Shown: positions 24,801 through 35,270 of the stretch, one piece after another
Layout of the letters: each line of letters begins with the position of its first letter
Numbering within the stretch: the first letter of the stretch is position 1
Assembly (NCBI GenBank): GCA_030272585.1
Contig: BSYQ01000005.1
Span: forward strand, 4,185,501-4,249,500
From: Bryopsis sp. KO-2023
Taxonomy: Eukaryota > Chlorophyta > Ulvophyceae > Bryopsidales > Bryopsidaceae
Direction: 5' to 3'
DNA length: 64,000 nucleotides
Translations under genes and position numbers: made by a program
The notes under the pieces: model-generated
Seen by the model: the letters and a program-made list of their open reading frames with translations, nothing else
Database searches by the model: none
What the model was told of the DNA's origin: nothing

Positions 24801-25407
24801 AGCCCCCCGTTCCACGATTTCAAAAAAGAAATCCTCCTATCTCCAATTTGCTCCCACAATCACCTCCTGTGCTTCTGTTTCTGTTTGTGTTTCTGATACA
24901 GGCTCGTCTTCCTTTCCTCTGTCCATCTGCTCTTGAAGCAATTTTTCCAGCAGCCTCTCCGTCAAATTATAAAACCTGATCGGATGATTTGCAAACAAAC
25001 ATACAAAAAGCTGTCAAATATTTTTTGTAAAAGACCATTGATTCAGAAAGATCGAACATTTTCATCAACTGTCTGCAGTTACAGCTGAAACCTTTGTTAT
25101 TGGTTGCAACAAAAATAGGATTTTGTGGATTGCTCTACCCTGGTTTGTCGGGATCCTTGTCTTGAAGCCTCACACCACAGCCAAAGCACACTTTGGGCAA
25201 ATCCACTTCCACCTCCCCATGTTGAGTCTGTACAATTTTAGTGACGCTGGTGGATTTCACGAACGGGGACTCGGACTCTTCGGCGGCTTTGGCTGCCGGA
25301 AGAAGCGCAGGTGCTGAGCAGACTGATTGAAAACGAAGCGGGTTTCTTCGTACCAGAAACGGCACCAGGTGGCGCTGATAACAGCACCTGAAATGAGAAG
25401 CCAGCAT
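21867..25407 (-). CDS. BPG2: Plastid circularly permuted GTPase, BPG2 / YqeH family
   Basis: Ten exons, complement of 21867-22069, 22260-22590, 22813-22943, 23140-23356, 23506-23614, 23798-23956, 24300-24388, 24682-24774, 24864-24975 and 25139-25407, close to 570 residues. The first ~50 residues are basic and Ser/Ala-rich, like a transit peptide. A zinc-finger pair follows (CFGC 74-77, CARC about 178-181). GTPase motifs come in permuted order: G4 NKVD (262-265), then G1 GAQNAGKS (327-334), LPGTT and G3 DTPG (380-383). This order defines YqeH-type GTPases, which act in small-subunit ribosome maturation; Arabidopsis BPG2 does this in chloroplasts. A Lys-rich tail (RKKKGGKRRK) ends the protein. 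Confidence 0.9.
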
Positions 25408-26591
25408 TGAGAAGCACGTCGGGTTTCTGGCGGATCCCCCTTCACCTACGAAACGTGGGCTGATTTGTAGGTCAGGATGTCAGACATGAGGACACCATTA
25501 ATTTAGAATGTAAAATAATGCAGTGAGATGCGACATTCCCCCCCAATTATCGATTGCAGTACTTTAATCTGTTCATTCCAGCTGATTGATCCTGGAGGAT
25601 TTCTTGTCCAGAAAAACCAAAAAAACATACAAACAGAGATCTCCTGTGCCCTCCGCCCTGAAGCTCATATTTCGAAAAAGTGTTGCAGAAATGGTTAATA
25701 TGTAATTTTTGCATATAATCACATTCAAGAAATAAGTTTCAATATTCCTTGAAAGATTTGACTTCAATTTCTTACATATATATAAGAAATCAGTCCCCAA
25801 GGCACCACCACAATTTTAAGATTCGTTTTGGAGGATTTATGAAAATGTGAAAGAAAACTGCATCATCGTCTTTGGGGAGGGGTTTCCATAAGAGTCACTT
25901 GAAGGGGGAGGGGGGGGGACCTCTTTGGTCCTTTATGGTGCCCCAATCAACGAATTTGAGTTCCTCTTTTCGGTGGCTATTTTGTTGTTGGGCTGAGATG
26001 CGGAGATGCATTCACAAGGTCTGTCCAAGGCAGAGGAGGTGATCAATCTGTCAAGTTAGATGAACTGTAGGTTTTGACAAACCCAACACTAGTTGGCTGC
26101 TGTGGAACAGTGCTGTTCAGCACTTGTTAAGAGCGTTTTCTGATACTATTTACCAGGGAAACAGGCCTGTTCCAATTAATTGAACCCCACCAAAAAAGGC
26201 GAAAAAAAGAAAGCAAAAGGAAAAAAACAAAGAAAAAAAAAGGTTGAAGCGAAGTTTTTTTTCCCTGTCACATCAATAAACACTGAAAAACGCCGAGAAC
26301 TGGCAAAAAACTGTACCAAAAGCCCGAGACAAAACTTTCTTATTTTAATAGACTCAAAATCTTAAAAATCTGTTTACACTTGGGCTTGTTTCAAGTCTCA
26401 ATCAATGACCTGTGCACACCATCATCCTCATACCCACCCTCACACTTTCCACACCACCCACTACTCTTCGATCGACCACCCACAGATTCGAACCGCATAC
26501 CTCTCAAAGTAAACCAACCCTCCAACCGCACTATCCTATCGCTGGGGTCCTGGCTGTTTGTCAGCCAGGCAGGCAAACGTGGCTTAGACAA
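25408..26591. other. gene-free stretch upstream of BPG2-like gene
   Basis: 1.18 kb holding the presumed promoter of the BPG2-like gene, A/G-rich low-complexity DNA (26170-26260) and a tRNA-like fragment at 26483-26566. A minus frame near 25560-25660 encodes a hydrophobic stretch but has no support as an exon. Confidence 0.55.
26483..26566 (-). repeat. tRNA-like sequence (SINE head or pseudo-tRNA)
   Basis: On the minus strand an A-box-like AGCGATAGGATAGTGCGG is followed about 40 nt later by a good B box, GCGGTTCGAATC. GACCCCA at one end pairs with five of seven bases at the other. The anticodon stem does not pair, so this is not a functional tRNA; a tRNA-derived SINE fragment is more likely. 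Confidence 0.45.
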
Positions 26592-28374
26592 CTAGATACC
26601 TGTGTCCAGCTCCACTGCATTGGCAACCACACCTGATTCTTCGCTATTCTCATCTTCGTCTTTTTCTTTTTCTTCCTTTTTCTCCTTTTCTAAATTCATT
26701 CCAAGCTCCCCAGGCGCTGGTCCAAGTCGGGCACGAAAACTACAAGCGAGGGAGTCCGCCTTGCATGATTGGGTGCAAACTCCCTTAGTCACAGCATCAT
26801 ATGTCGGCTGATCAATGGAAATTAATGGACTACAGGCCAAGAGCCCCAACTCCTGTACAAAGCACACACACACACACACATTCAATCGTCTACCAAGAAA
26901 ACTTGCTATCCCCCTCTCATATCAAAGATTCTATTTTTCCTTAAATATTCCAATCTTTTGCGTGAGGGATTCAGCTCTTTGCTGCACGCATCCAAATTGT
27001 GCTGACATGACGTGAATAGAGGAGAATAATCGCACCTTCACAAATTTGCAGTTGGCCCCTCGAATGACTTTAACAACTTCGAAAGGCACAATCGCTCCAC
27101 ACCTATTACGGACACAAGTCGATAGGACTCCGTCTGGGCAAACAGGCTGTTCGGTGCAGCGCTCTGGAAGTTCATCGCTGCACATTGGCTCGCACTCCAT
27201 GCTGGAGAGATCATTCACAATCTAAGGAAAAGAAACACAAGAAACAACTCAATACTGTGTCACCCCAGTGGTTCCAAGCATCGAATGCAGTACACATTGC
27301 TGGAGCATTGAATGCGTTCAGTGTGCCAATAGCGTCTTGTTTTTCTGCATGAGCAGAGTAAAATTACAAAAGTCGGAAACCAGTAGTGCAAAGAATGTTA
27401 AAGATCTGCTCAGTTTGATTGATTTCTTCATTGGGGGGGGGGAAGAAGAGGGGCAGAATAATAATGCATACTGATTTTGCTACTGCTTTGGTGCAGTCAG
27501 TCATACGGTGTCAAGGGGCAGTCCAGCATCCTGTCTTTGAACTCCAGACACAACTTGGTGTTTCCCACAAGAGTACCTGTCGCAGATTCCTCACATCATC
27601 CCACGAGGCGATTTCGCAGTTGCAAATGTACTTATCTGTGACCGTTCCATCAGGGCAATCAGCTGCAAGAAAAACACAACTCTTACCCATCCAAAATTGA
27701 GCGTGATACAGAAACATATCTTGTGTACTGGTTCCTTGCTTGCTGGCAGTCTCACTTATGTGTTTTATAAGTTAATCACGATGTAAGGCATTCCTGTACT
27801 GTAATAAATTCACTCAGTTCAAATTGTCATATTTGCTTCAAGTGGATGGAACCCACTCGAGCGGAAAAATGCCTGCGTTCGATGTACTGCTGGTTTCTGT
27901 GGGTTAAACGCCCATCATTAAGTGAAAGTTTCCAAAGTCGCACAAACGTTGTCCTCTCCGCCGCACACCACAACAACTACTGAACTAGTCGACGAGAAAC
28001 CACAACGTGCACCACACACACAGCGTTTCCGATCCTTCTCGCTTATTTTTGAAACAAAGGAACGTGCACGGTGGAGCCGGCGCGTCCACAGTGTGTCGTG
28101 AATGGATAATGGGACAAAGTTATGACAAGGCGCCGTAACACAGGTTAATAGAAAGTACTGACAGGGGGATCGCCCTGCCCCCGTACCTGTCCCTCGCAAA
28201 AGTGAACGACTTGTTCTTCGAAGTGCCCTCAGGGCCTAGGCTAGGCCATTGTGTCTCGAATTGCGGCTCCCCACTCCCCTCTGCAGCCACATGTTTTCCT
28301 TGCTGAATCAGACAATTGCACAGCACTGCTGCTGCTAGAATTGTCGTTACGCTTCGACCACGCGAAGAGCCCAT
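26592..28374 (-). CDS. cysteine-rich secreted protein, unrecognised
   Basis: Exons on the minus strand at 26592-26852, 27036-27221 and 27577-27662 join in phase. They encode a Cys-rich chain (ADCPDGTVTDKYICNC, ECEPMCSDELPERC, PVCPDGVLSTCVRNRC, VCTQSCKADSLAC), then an acidic Lys/Glu tail. An upstream exon 28187-28374 encodes a signal peptide (TTILAAAVLCNCLIQQG) and is the likely start, but its end phase (2) does not fit the next exon (needs 1), so one small exon is missing or a splice site is misplaced. The repeated CPDG...C spacing suggests disulfide-bonded extracellular domains. I do not recognise the family. The 3' end could also splice on at a GT just before the stop (near 26600). Confidence 0.55.
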
Positions 28375-29483
28375 GTTTTTCGCCTGATGCTGTGATAAGT
28401 ACGTGTCGAAAATTGAATGTCGTGAGTTTCTCCCAACGGTGGAACACGGCTGCAAGTGCACAGTTGATTTGTATTGGACGTGAGTTCAACGTGCACGTTT
28501 TCCATATTTTTGTTGCGCCAAGAAAGATATTTTTTGGTGTGAAGAAAAATATCCCGATCGCCACATGAATCGTTCCTCCCCCATAAATTCTACCAGCACA
28601 CTGAAAAGAAAGAGTGAACAGCAGCAATGTCGAGTGAGAAACGATGACCTGGTGTCGGAAGCACTAGGAGGATCGAAATCGAGTTGATGTTGCGCCAGTA
28701 CCGTAGATAGGGTAATATTTGCGCGCATGAACTTTCGCGTGTTTTATTTTTGCGACACTAATTTTTGCGATTCAATCAGGTCGCAAAAATTAGTGCAACG
28801 CAAACATTAGGCTGCGCAAAAAAAAAAGCTGCGCAAAAGAAAAGCTGCGCAACACACGAACCAAGTGCACGTCTCTTCCTAGCTCATTTCCCCCTAAACG
28901 ATACGAGTCAACACCCTTTGCGTAGCCCATGCGGCTCCAATCGACCCCTCCCCAACCAGTCGCTGCCCTTCGCAACCTTTCTTAGCTACTGAGCCATGTT
29001 CGAGACGCCTTCGCACAGCATGTACATAGCCGTTGTTCAGGATGCCTGGATGGCTGTCACTGATCCAAGGGTGTGAAATTGAAGTGATGGATTATTGTGG
29101 GGAGGTACCAGTAGCTTCACTCTGTTTGCTTTTTTCTGTTACCCATTGTTTGCGTTGGTCTTTGTTTGCGTTGGTCTTTGTTTGTTGGTGGGATGTCTGC
29201 GCGCGCTTATTAATTGCGGTGCTTCAAGTTTTGCGACACTAATTTTTGCGATTTTTCCTACTCGCAAAAATTAGTCCAACGCAAAAATTACCCTATCTAC
29301 GGTATATCCCCACGAGAGGACGAGTTCCACGTGTTGGGAAAACGCCGAGATGCAAATTTTACGGCCCTTGAAAGCCCCTGTGGTGCACACACTCTGGCAC
29401 CCACGTTGAACCAGCACAGCACCAGTTTCCAGAAAAGCGAACTCTCTTCGAGGCCCCCGTTCTCACACCAGATCCATCTGGGA
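28375..29483. promoter_or_regulatory. divergent upstream region split by a MITE
   Basis: The region between the Cys-rich protein start (28374, minus) and the bestrophin start (29484, plus). Without the 602-bp element at 28701-29302 and one TA copy, it would be about 505 bp, close to the other divergent spacers. The element leaves about 180 bp of upstream DNA to the bestrophin gene. Confidence 0.5.
28701..29302. mobile_element. MITE with 23-bp inverted ends, flanked by TA
   Basis: The left end begins CCGTAGATAGGGTAAT (28701) and the right end (to 29302) is its inverted copy; 22 of 23 terminal bases match. TA flanks both sides (28699-28700, 29303-29304), fitting a TA target duplication of the Tc1/mariner type. 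Each end also carries the same 14-bp hairpin arms (ACTAATTTTTGCGA at 28757 and 29238; reverse complements at 28781 and 29262). No transposase frame is present, so it is non-autonomous. Confidence 0.85.
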
Positions 29484-31360
29484 ATGCCGGAAAAGGCCAG
29501 CGACGTACCATTGGAGTCGGTGGAGACAACGCCGAAATACGATAGCGTCGCGAGAATGTCACAGGCGCAGTTCTTCTTGAACCGGCCTTTGGGGGGTGGG
29601 CGACCAGTGCCACCAACTCGAGTTAAAAGACGTCGAACTCACTTTTCGACCCTCCTTGGTATCGAAACTTTTCCGGGAGCGACGAGATGCGGGGCTGGGA
29701 CGGAGGTGCAGCTCAGGGCGCGCCACTCGTATTTTTCTTTCATGAAAGCATGGTACGTGGGGGAAAAGGTCGCGCGCGCGTTTTCCCGAACCAGTCCTCC
29801 CAACTCTACAAGATTACGTAATATGCCCCCAGCGACAAGGAGCTCCACTTTGCCAACCAGAGTGCATGATCAGATCGAATTCTTTCCTTTTCCTGTCTAT
29901 TATCAGGAGCATTTTTTTTCTGTTTTCTTTTTTTGTAACCAGAAACATGTGACTGATTTCTACCAGGTTGGTGAGCTTAGTTTCTCTGAGGGGAAGGTGT
30001 TGGCCGATCGGCATTTTGGTCCTATACCTGTGCTACCTAGTTGGAATTGTCAGTCTCTTGAAATACACCACGGACGTCGAGGAGGACACAGAAACCATTT
30101 TCGACGATATCTCAATTCCTGTCACGGAGCTGGGTAAGTTTTTCGGAAAAACAAATGCTGGCCAGCTGCAGAGAATGGGATGAAATGCAGCACATGGAAG
30201 GCTGTTCTGAAGGACATTCTTGTTTTTGAAACTCGATTTTTTCTCTCAGGTGAGGTTCAACATGTGTGTTGTGTGTGTGGTTGAAATTTGCAAACAGGTG
30301 TGGCTTTGTTTTTCCTGCTGGGTTTCAGAACGAACAACAGCTACCAGCACTGGCGACAGGGCAGAATGCAATGGAGCATGCTTCAGTCTCGATCGCTGAA
30401 CATGGCTCGCGAGTGCTGCACGTACATCGACGACATGCAAATGCGAAAGAGGGTGCTGAAGTGGAACATGGCTTTGATCACAAGCATGAAGGCACACTTG
30501 AGAGAAACTAGGGTAATTCAAGAAATGACCCCCCCCCCCCAAAAAAAAAAAAAAAGGAAAAAATGCATCCCTAGTCATCTGGACTGGGCTGCAGAAGACC
30601 AACTTTGGTCAAAAAACCTACCCTCCCCCCAACCCCTGGAAAAAAAGCAAGCCTGGAAATGTTTTACAAGCGGTTTTTTCTTTCGTCGATCACAGGACAT
30701 AGCTGAGCTGCTTGACGAGGGGGTTTTGACGGCCGATGAGATAGAGGAGCTCCAAGCCGAGCCAGACATGGTGGTGGCTTGTTTTATCAAACTGTCGGAG
30801 TGTGTGTACACCACGATGCAAGAAAAGCTCACCGGCCAGCCTCAACTCATATTGCAAATGGCAAGAGATAATCTGCGTCAGATGTCCGAGGATTTCTTTT
30901 TGGCGGATGGCATTCGAGTTACCCCTTTGCCTTATGCATATGTTGTGCATCTCAGGTGAGGTGCCGTGTCTCTTTTTTTTTTTTTTAAAGCAGATTCCAC
31001 CAGGGAGGTTTTACAACCAAATAACTGTGTTGCTAAGGGTTGCTTTCTCTCTCTCTCTCTCTCTCTGACATTATTTTTTCCATTCCTGTCAGATTTTTCC
31101 TTGTGATTTGGCTGCTCGCGCTGCCGGTATCTTACACAGGGAAATTCGGTTGGTGGACTGTCATGGCTTCGTTCATTATCGGAGTTGCCCTGTTGGGATT
31201 CGACAGCATTGCGACTAAAATCGAGAACCCGTATGGGAATGGTTTTAACGACATCCCCATGGATGCGATCGTGCAAAGGTCCAAAGACATCGCCATGTAC
31301 CTCATGAAGACTAGAACTGGCGAAAATAGAAAGGAAAATACGGCTTCCGAGAGTAAATGA
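29484..31360 (+). CDS. Bestrophin-like anion channel (plant/bacterial UPF0187 type)
   Basis: Exons 29484-29752, 29967-30133, 30298-30512, 30696-30955 and 31093-31360 close in phase to 392 residues. The long Ser/Arg-rich N-terminus before the first membrane segment (WPIGILVLYLCYLVGIVSLL) looks like an organelle transit peptide. Family blocks follow: FFLLGFRTNNSYQHWRQGRM, LPVSYTGKFGWWTV, FIIGVALLGFDSIA, and the diagnostic IENPYGNGFNDIPMDAI. The plant relative VCCN1 is a thylakoid voltage-dependent chloride channel that adjusts proton motive force; that role is plausible but inferred. The first in-frame ATG after the upstream MITE was taken as the start. Confidence 0.88.
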
Positions 31361-32426
31361 GTGCATCGATCGAGATGACTGGCTTGCCCCGCTTTCTGGG
31401 GTCAATATATGTTAAATTCCACGATCAGTTTTTTTATTATTTTTAATCAGATTCAAGCAGCATGAGGGGAAATCAAGCTTTTTTAAGGGGGGGGGGGAGT
31501 GGAAGGGGGATGTTCGGTTGATTTTTTTTGTACGCATGGCTAGGATATCCAGATTGGGGCTTTGGTACGTTATATAGCTTGTGTAGCTTGGGATCAGGGA
31601 GAGGAGGGGGGGGGGGGGAGTTTTTTGGTTTGAGATTCTGAGAGGACGAACCCCTTGTGGTGTGTTCCTTACATATGTTGGGATTGATATATATTCAAGG
31701 TTGTTAAACCTGGTGCAAGTTTGCGTTGCATTCGAAAAGACATAGCTGCAGTTTTTTGAGAATGGGAAGAAACAGGAAGCCTGGGTGCGAAAAAGAAAGA
31801 AAACTTGCAATTCATATTCAAGGAGTTTTTGAAGAGAAGTCCTTGTTTTTTGTTTTATATTTGATGGGAGGGGTTTTTTGATATGGTGTGTTGTTGCCTT
31901 TTTGTGTTGGTAAGTTTCAAGATAGATCATGGGGGGTTTGGACTTAATTAATTATATTGAACAGAGTGCCAGACATGGGATGCATGAAAGGCAGACAAAC
32001 AGTGATAACTGAATCCACAGCATGTGCACCTTTTGGCAGCTGTTGTTTCTTTAAAGCTCTTACAACAGTGACCTTCAAAAAGGCGAATAACGAACAATGT
32101 GTGTAGCTTTACCCTTGCCCTGGTCGTACAATCCCGACACCAACTTTGTGGGTACAACACAGCCTTTTGCCCAATACTTCTGAAACAGTAACGAAATCAG
32201 CAAAAAATTTGGCTTTTCGAAAGAATGAGTAATGTCTTACCTCGGTCGCTATGACATCATCGTGCCCAAACTGTTAGTCAGACACCTGCACCAGAAACTA
32301 ATCACGTGAACGGTTTCTCCCAACCATTTGAAGAGAGAGGCCGTTCCAACCTGCTGCTTGCTGGTGGTTTCCACAAACTCCTTATCTTTTCACTCCTTAT
32401 CTTTTCTAGCTCCAGGTCTATCTTCA
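31361..32426. other. intergenic stretch, bestrophin to PSMB7
   Basis: 1.07 kb between two same-strand genes. It holds poly(G)-containing low-complexity DNA (31480-31500, 31600-31622) and the presumed PSMB7 promoter. No gene is recognised. Confidence 0.6.
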
Positions 32427-35270
32427 ATGGTCGATTCTCTGCAATCCCGAGGTCCTGGTTTCAACTTCGACCTTGCCAAGCGTAACTCCCTTCTCGAGCA
32501 GAATGGCCTCAAAACTCCACAGTTATTGAAAACGGGAACGACCTTGGCTGCTGTCGTGTTCAAGGTGTGAAAATCTGAGATCCGGCTCTGATCCCTGCTC
32601 CTTTCAGCATATTCTTATGTCGGATCAGCGCTGGTTGCTTTGAAAGTGTGAGGAGAAACGTCGATCGAACCCCCGTAGCTTCGTGGCCTTTTGATCTTTT
32701 CGTTCTCCCTGATAGAGCAGCTGTAAAACAATTCTGTTTTCTTTGATTATTTTTTTGATTTTTCTTGTTCTATGTTATCCTGGCTTCAAAAAGATTTATT
32801 AACATTTTCTGTTCAAACCTTTTCACCGAAAGCAATGGAAATACCTTGATTATTTTTTTCCCTTTTATTACTTTCACTCGAGCACCTGATCCACATAGTT
32901 GTCAAGATCAAAATCAAAACAAACAAAAATAATAATGAATCAATCCATATCTTGTGGAACAAACCTCAAAAAACATCGAAGGCAGGCAAAAAAGTACTTT
33001 CAAAAAGTTTTTTTGAAAGAAAAAGAAGAAAGCTTTTTCTTTTCTTTTTGTGTTGGGAAGATGGTTAATGTCATTTTGCATCGGATTCAAACGCCTTTCT
33101 GCCATGAGATGCAATTAGAGAGTTGAAAAAGGGGCAACAAGAAAAAGCTGGTTGGGGAGTTGAGAATGCACTGTTTGATGATGTAATCTCTGCATTTTTT
33201 TTTGTGGGGGGTACGCCGACTGCATGTGTGATGTTGGGGGTTTTTTGGGGGTTTTTTCCACAGGATGGGGTTGTCCTAGGTGCCGACACTCGTTCCACAG
33301 CTGGTGATGTCATTGCCGAAAAAAACTGCCAAAAGTTGCGTTTTCCAGCTCCAAACCTGTGCATAGCTGGATCTGGAACCTCTGCTGACTGCGAGCACGT
33401 GTCATGTAGGGGAAAATAAAACAAGCTGTTGGTGCATTGGTGCATTGGTGCATTATTCCCACTCCTTTTGCACATATATAGCAATTTTATTCCTCCTGGT
33501 TAAGGAATTCTTTCTAATTTTGTAAGGAGGGGGGGGGGGGCGCTCTTTTCTTGGTTCCTTTTTTAAGAAACATTATTTGTTTTGAAAGAGGGGGTTGATT
33601 TGACTCATGCAGTCTGTGTCTCTTTTTTTTTTGTTTTTAGTCAACCTAAATGTGGGTCCGCTGAGATATATAAAAATGCATAACTCCTTTTTTTGCTTTT
33701 TTTTGGGGAGGGGGGGGGAGGAGGGTGAAGCATATGACAAGATCCCAGTTGATGTGACACGCCAAACTACCCCCCATTTTTGTCCCTTGGTGATATTGGA
33801 AAATCAAGAAGCAATGAAGTGGAACGTTTTTCTCTTTTAAAATCCGTGTATGTGTGAGTGTCTCCTCGTGTTGCGTAGCGATGGTCGCTTCTGCATTGAC
33901 CCTGCATCGTCACGAAACTGGACGAGAAAACAGAACTGTCACAGCAATGACCATGTTAAAGACACACCTCCGAAGGTTAGGATCGATAACCCCCGTTTCA
34001 TTTTCAGTTTTCTATGGACTTTCTGCATGTCTGACATGGCAAACAGGCTGAACAATCGAGCCCTTTTTTTCTGTTCTGGTTTTTTTCTCTTTTGCTGGGG
34101 AAGATTTTAAGGGTCTTTTCAATGTGAAATGCATACATGCATTGGGTTTGTCGAATTGAGATCTTTTTGGATCTTTTTGAAAATCAGGTATCAGGGGTAT
34201 GTTTCTGCTGCACTTCTTCTTGGAGGAGTTGATCTCAACGGACCTCAATTGTATTCGGTGAGGAATCCCCCTTTCCACTTCTTTTTAAGAGAATTATGTA
34301 TATATAATTCTTTGTCGATCCTCCTACATAATTAATCTCTTTCTGCCCCCCCCCCCCCAAAAAAAAAAAAAAAAATTGAAGAAATCCTGTCTCGGTTCAG
34401 TTGCAGAATTTTCCTTGTTGTTGGTTTATGTCGAGACACTGGGTGAAATATCAGCCCAGATTGTTTTGGTGCTTCTGTGAAAGCATTGCAACAATGGTGT
34501 CCGTTCGATATATGAGGAAAAAGCATGCACAAACATGATCCGGGGAAATAGAGCCGGAGGGGTTTGGACCACATGATAGACCGCTCAGCATCTCCTCTTT
34601 TCCACGTATTTCTGTCAGATCTACCCTCATGGCTCCGTGGATGCTCTCCCCTTCGGAACGATGGGGTCTGGAAGCTACGCAGCCATTTCGGTTCTGGAAG
34701 CAGATTACAAAGAGGATCTGTCAGAGGAAGAAGCCAAGAAGCTGGTGTCGAGGTCCATCAGAGCAGGAATTATGAACGATGCAGGTTCCGGGTCGAACGT
34801 CGACTTGGTGGTGATCAAGAAGGGAGAGCTGGAGTACCTGAGAAACTATGAATTCCTGCAGCCGAAACTCTACACCAGGCAGAATCCTGTGCACTATCCC
34901 AAGGGGACCACACGTGAGTCGATCTGACAAAGCAAAATTCTCGATCCATGGAAAATGAGCTGTGTTACGGAAAATCCTATGAAAGAAAGGCTTTTTATGC
35001 CGCGTAGCTTTTTTCCTTCTCTATTTGTGGTGAGATTTCTGTTAGTATGATTTTTTTCTGCAATTGATGCTGTTGCTAATACATATGATCTCCATTTGTT
35101 TTTGCAATGATGAGTATCCCCAATGCTTGACTGAGGTTCTGTCTGTTGTGTGTGTGTGTTTTTTTTCCTGTTTTTGTGCTCCCCTTCGTTTTGCAGCCAT
35201 CGTGAAGGAAAAATTGATTTCGTTGAAAGAAATCGCTGTGGTCGATGGGGATGCCATGGATATCTCTTGA
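32427..35270 (+). CDS. PSMB7: 20S proteasome subunit beta type-7 (beta2, catalytic)
   Basis: Exons 32427-32564, 33264-33405, 33879-33975, 34188-34257, 34619-34913 and 35197-35270 close to 271 residues, the normal PSMB7/PBB length. A propeptide ([20 protein letters not shown]) precedes the processing site TG/TT: Thr38 would be the N-terminal nucleophile of the mature subunit. Asp54 (GADTR) and Lys70 (EKNCQK) correspond to catalytic Asp17 and Lys33. Later blocks include [34 protein letters not shown] and [18 protein letters not shown]. The subunit supplies the trypsin-like activity of the proteasome. The C-terminal arm ends [10 protein letters not shown]. Confidence 0.95.

Noticed and set aside
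25560-25800. extra 3' exon of the Cys-rich gene
   Set aside because: A hydrophobic frame exists here, but joining it in phase gives an implausible Trp/Phe-rich sequence in the required frame.
29214-29483. N-terminal extension of the bestrophin frame
   Set aside because: The open frame runs back into the MITE right end and has no ATG before 29484.
33420-33455. GGTGCATT triplet repeat as a regulatory element
   Set aside because: A three-copy short tandem in an intron of PSMB7; nothing supports function.
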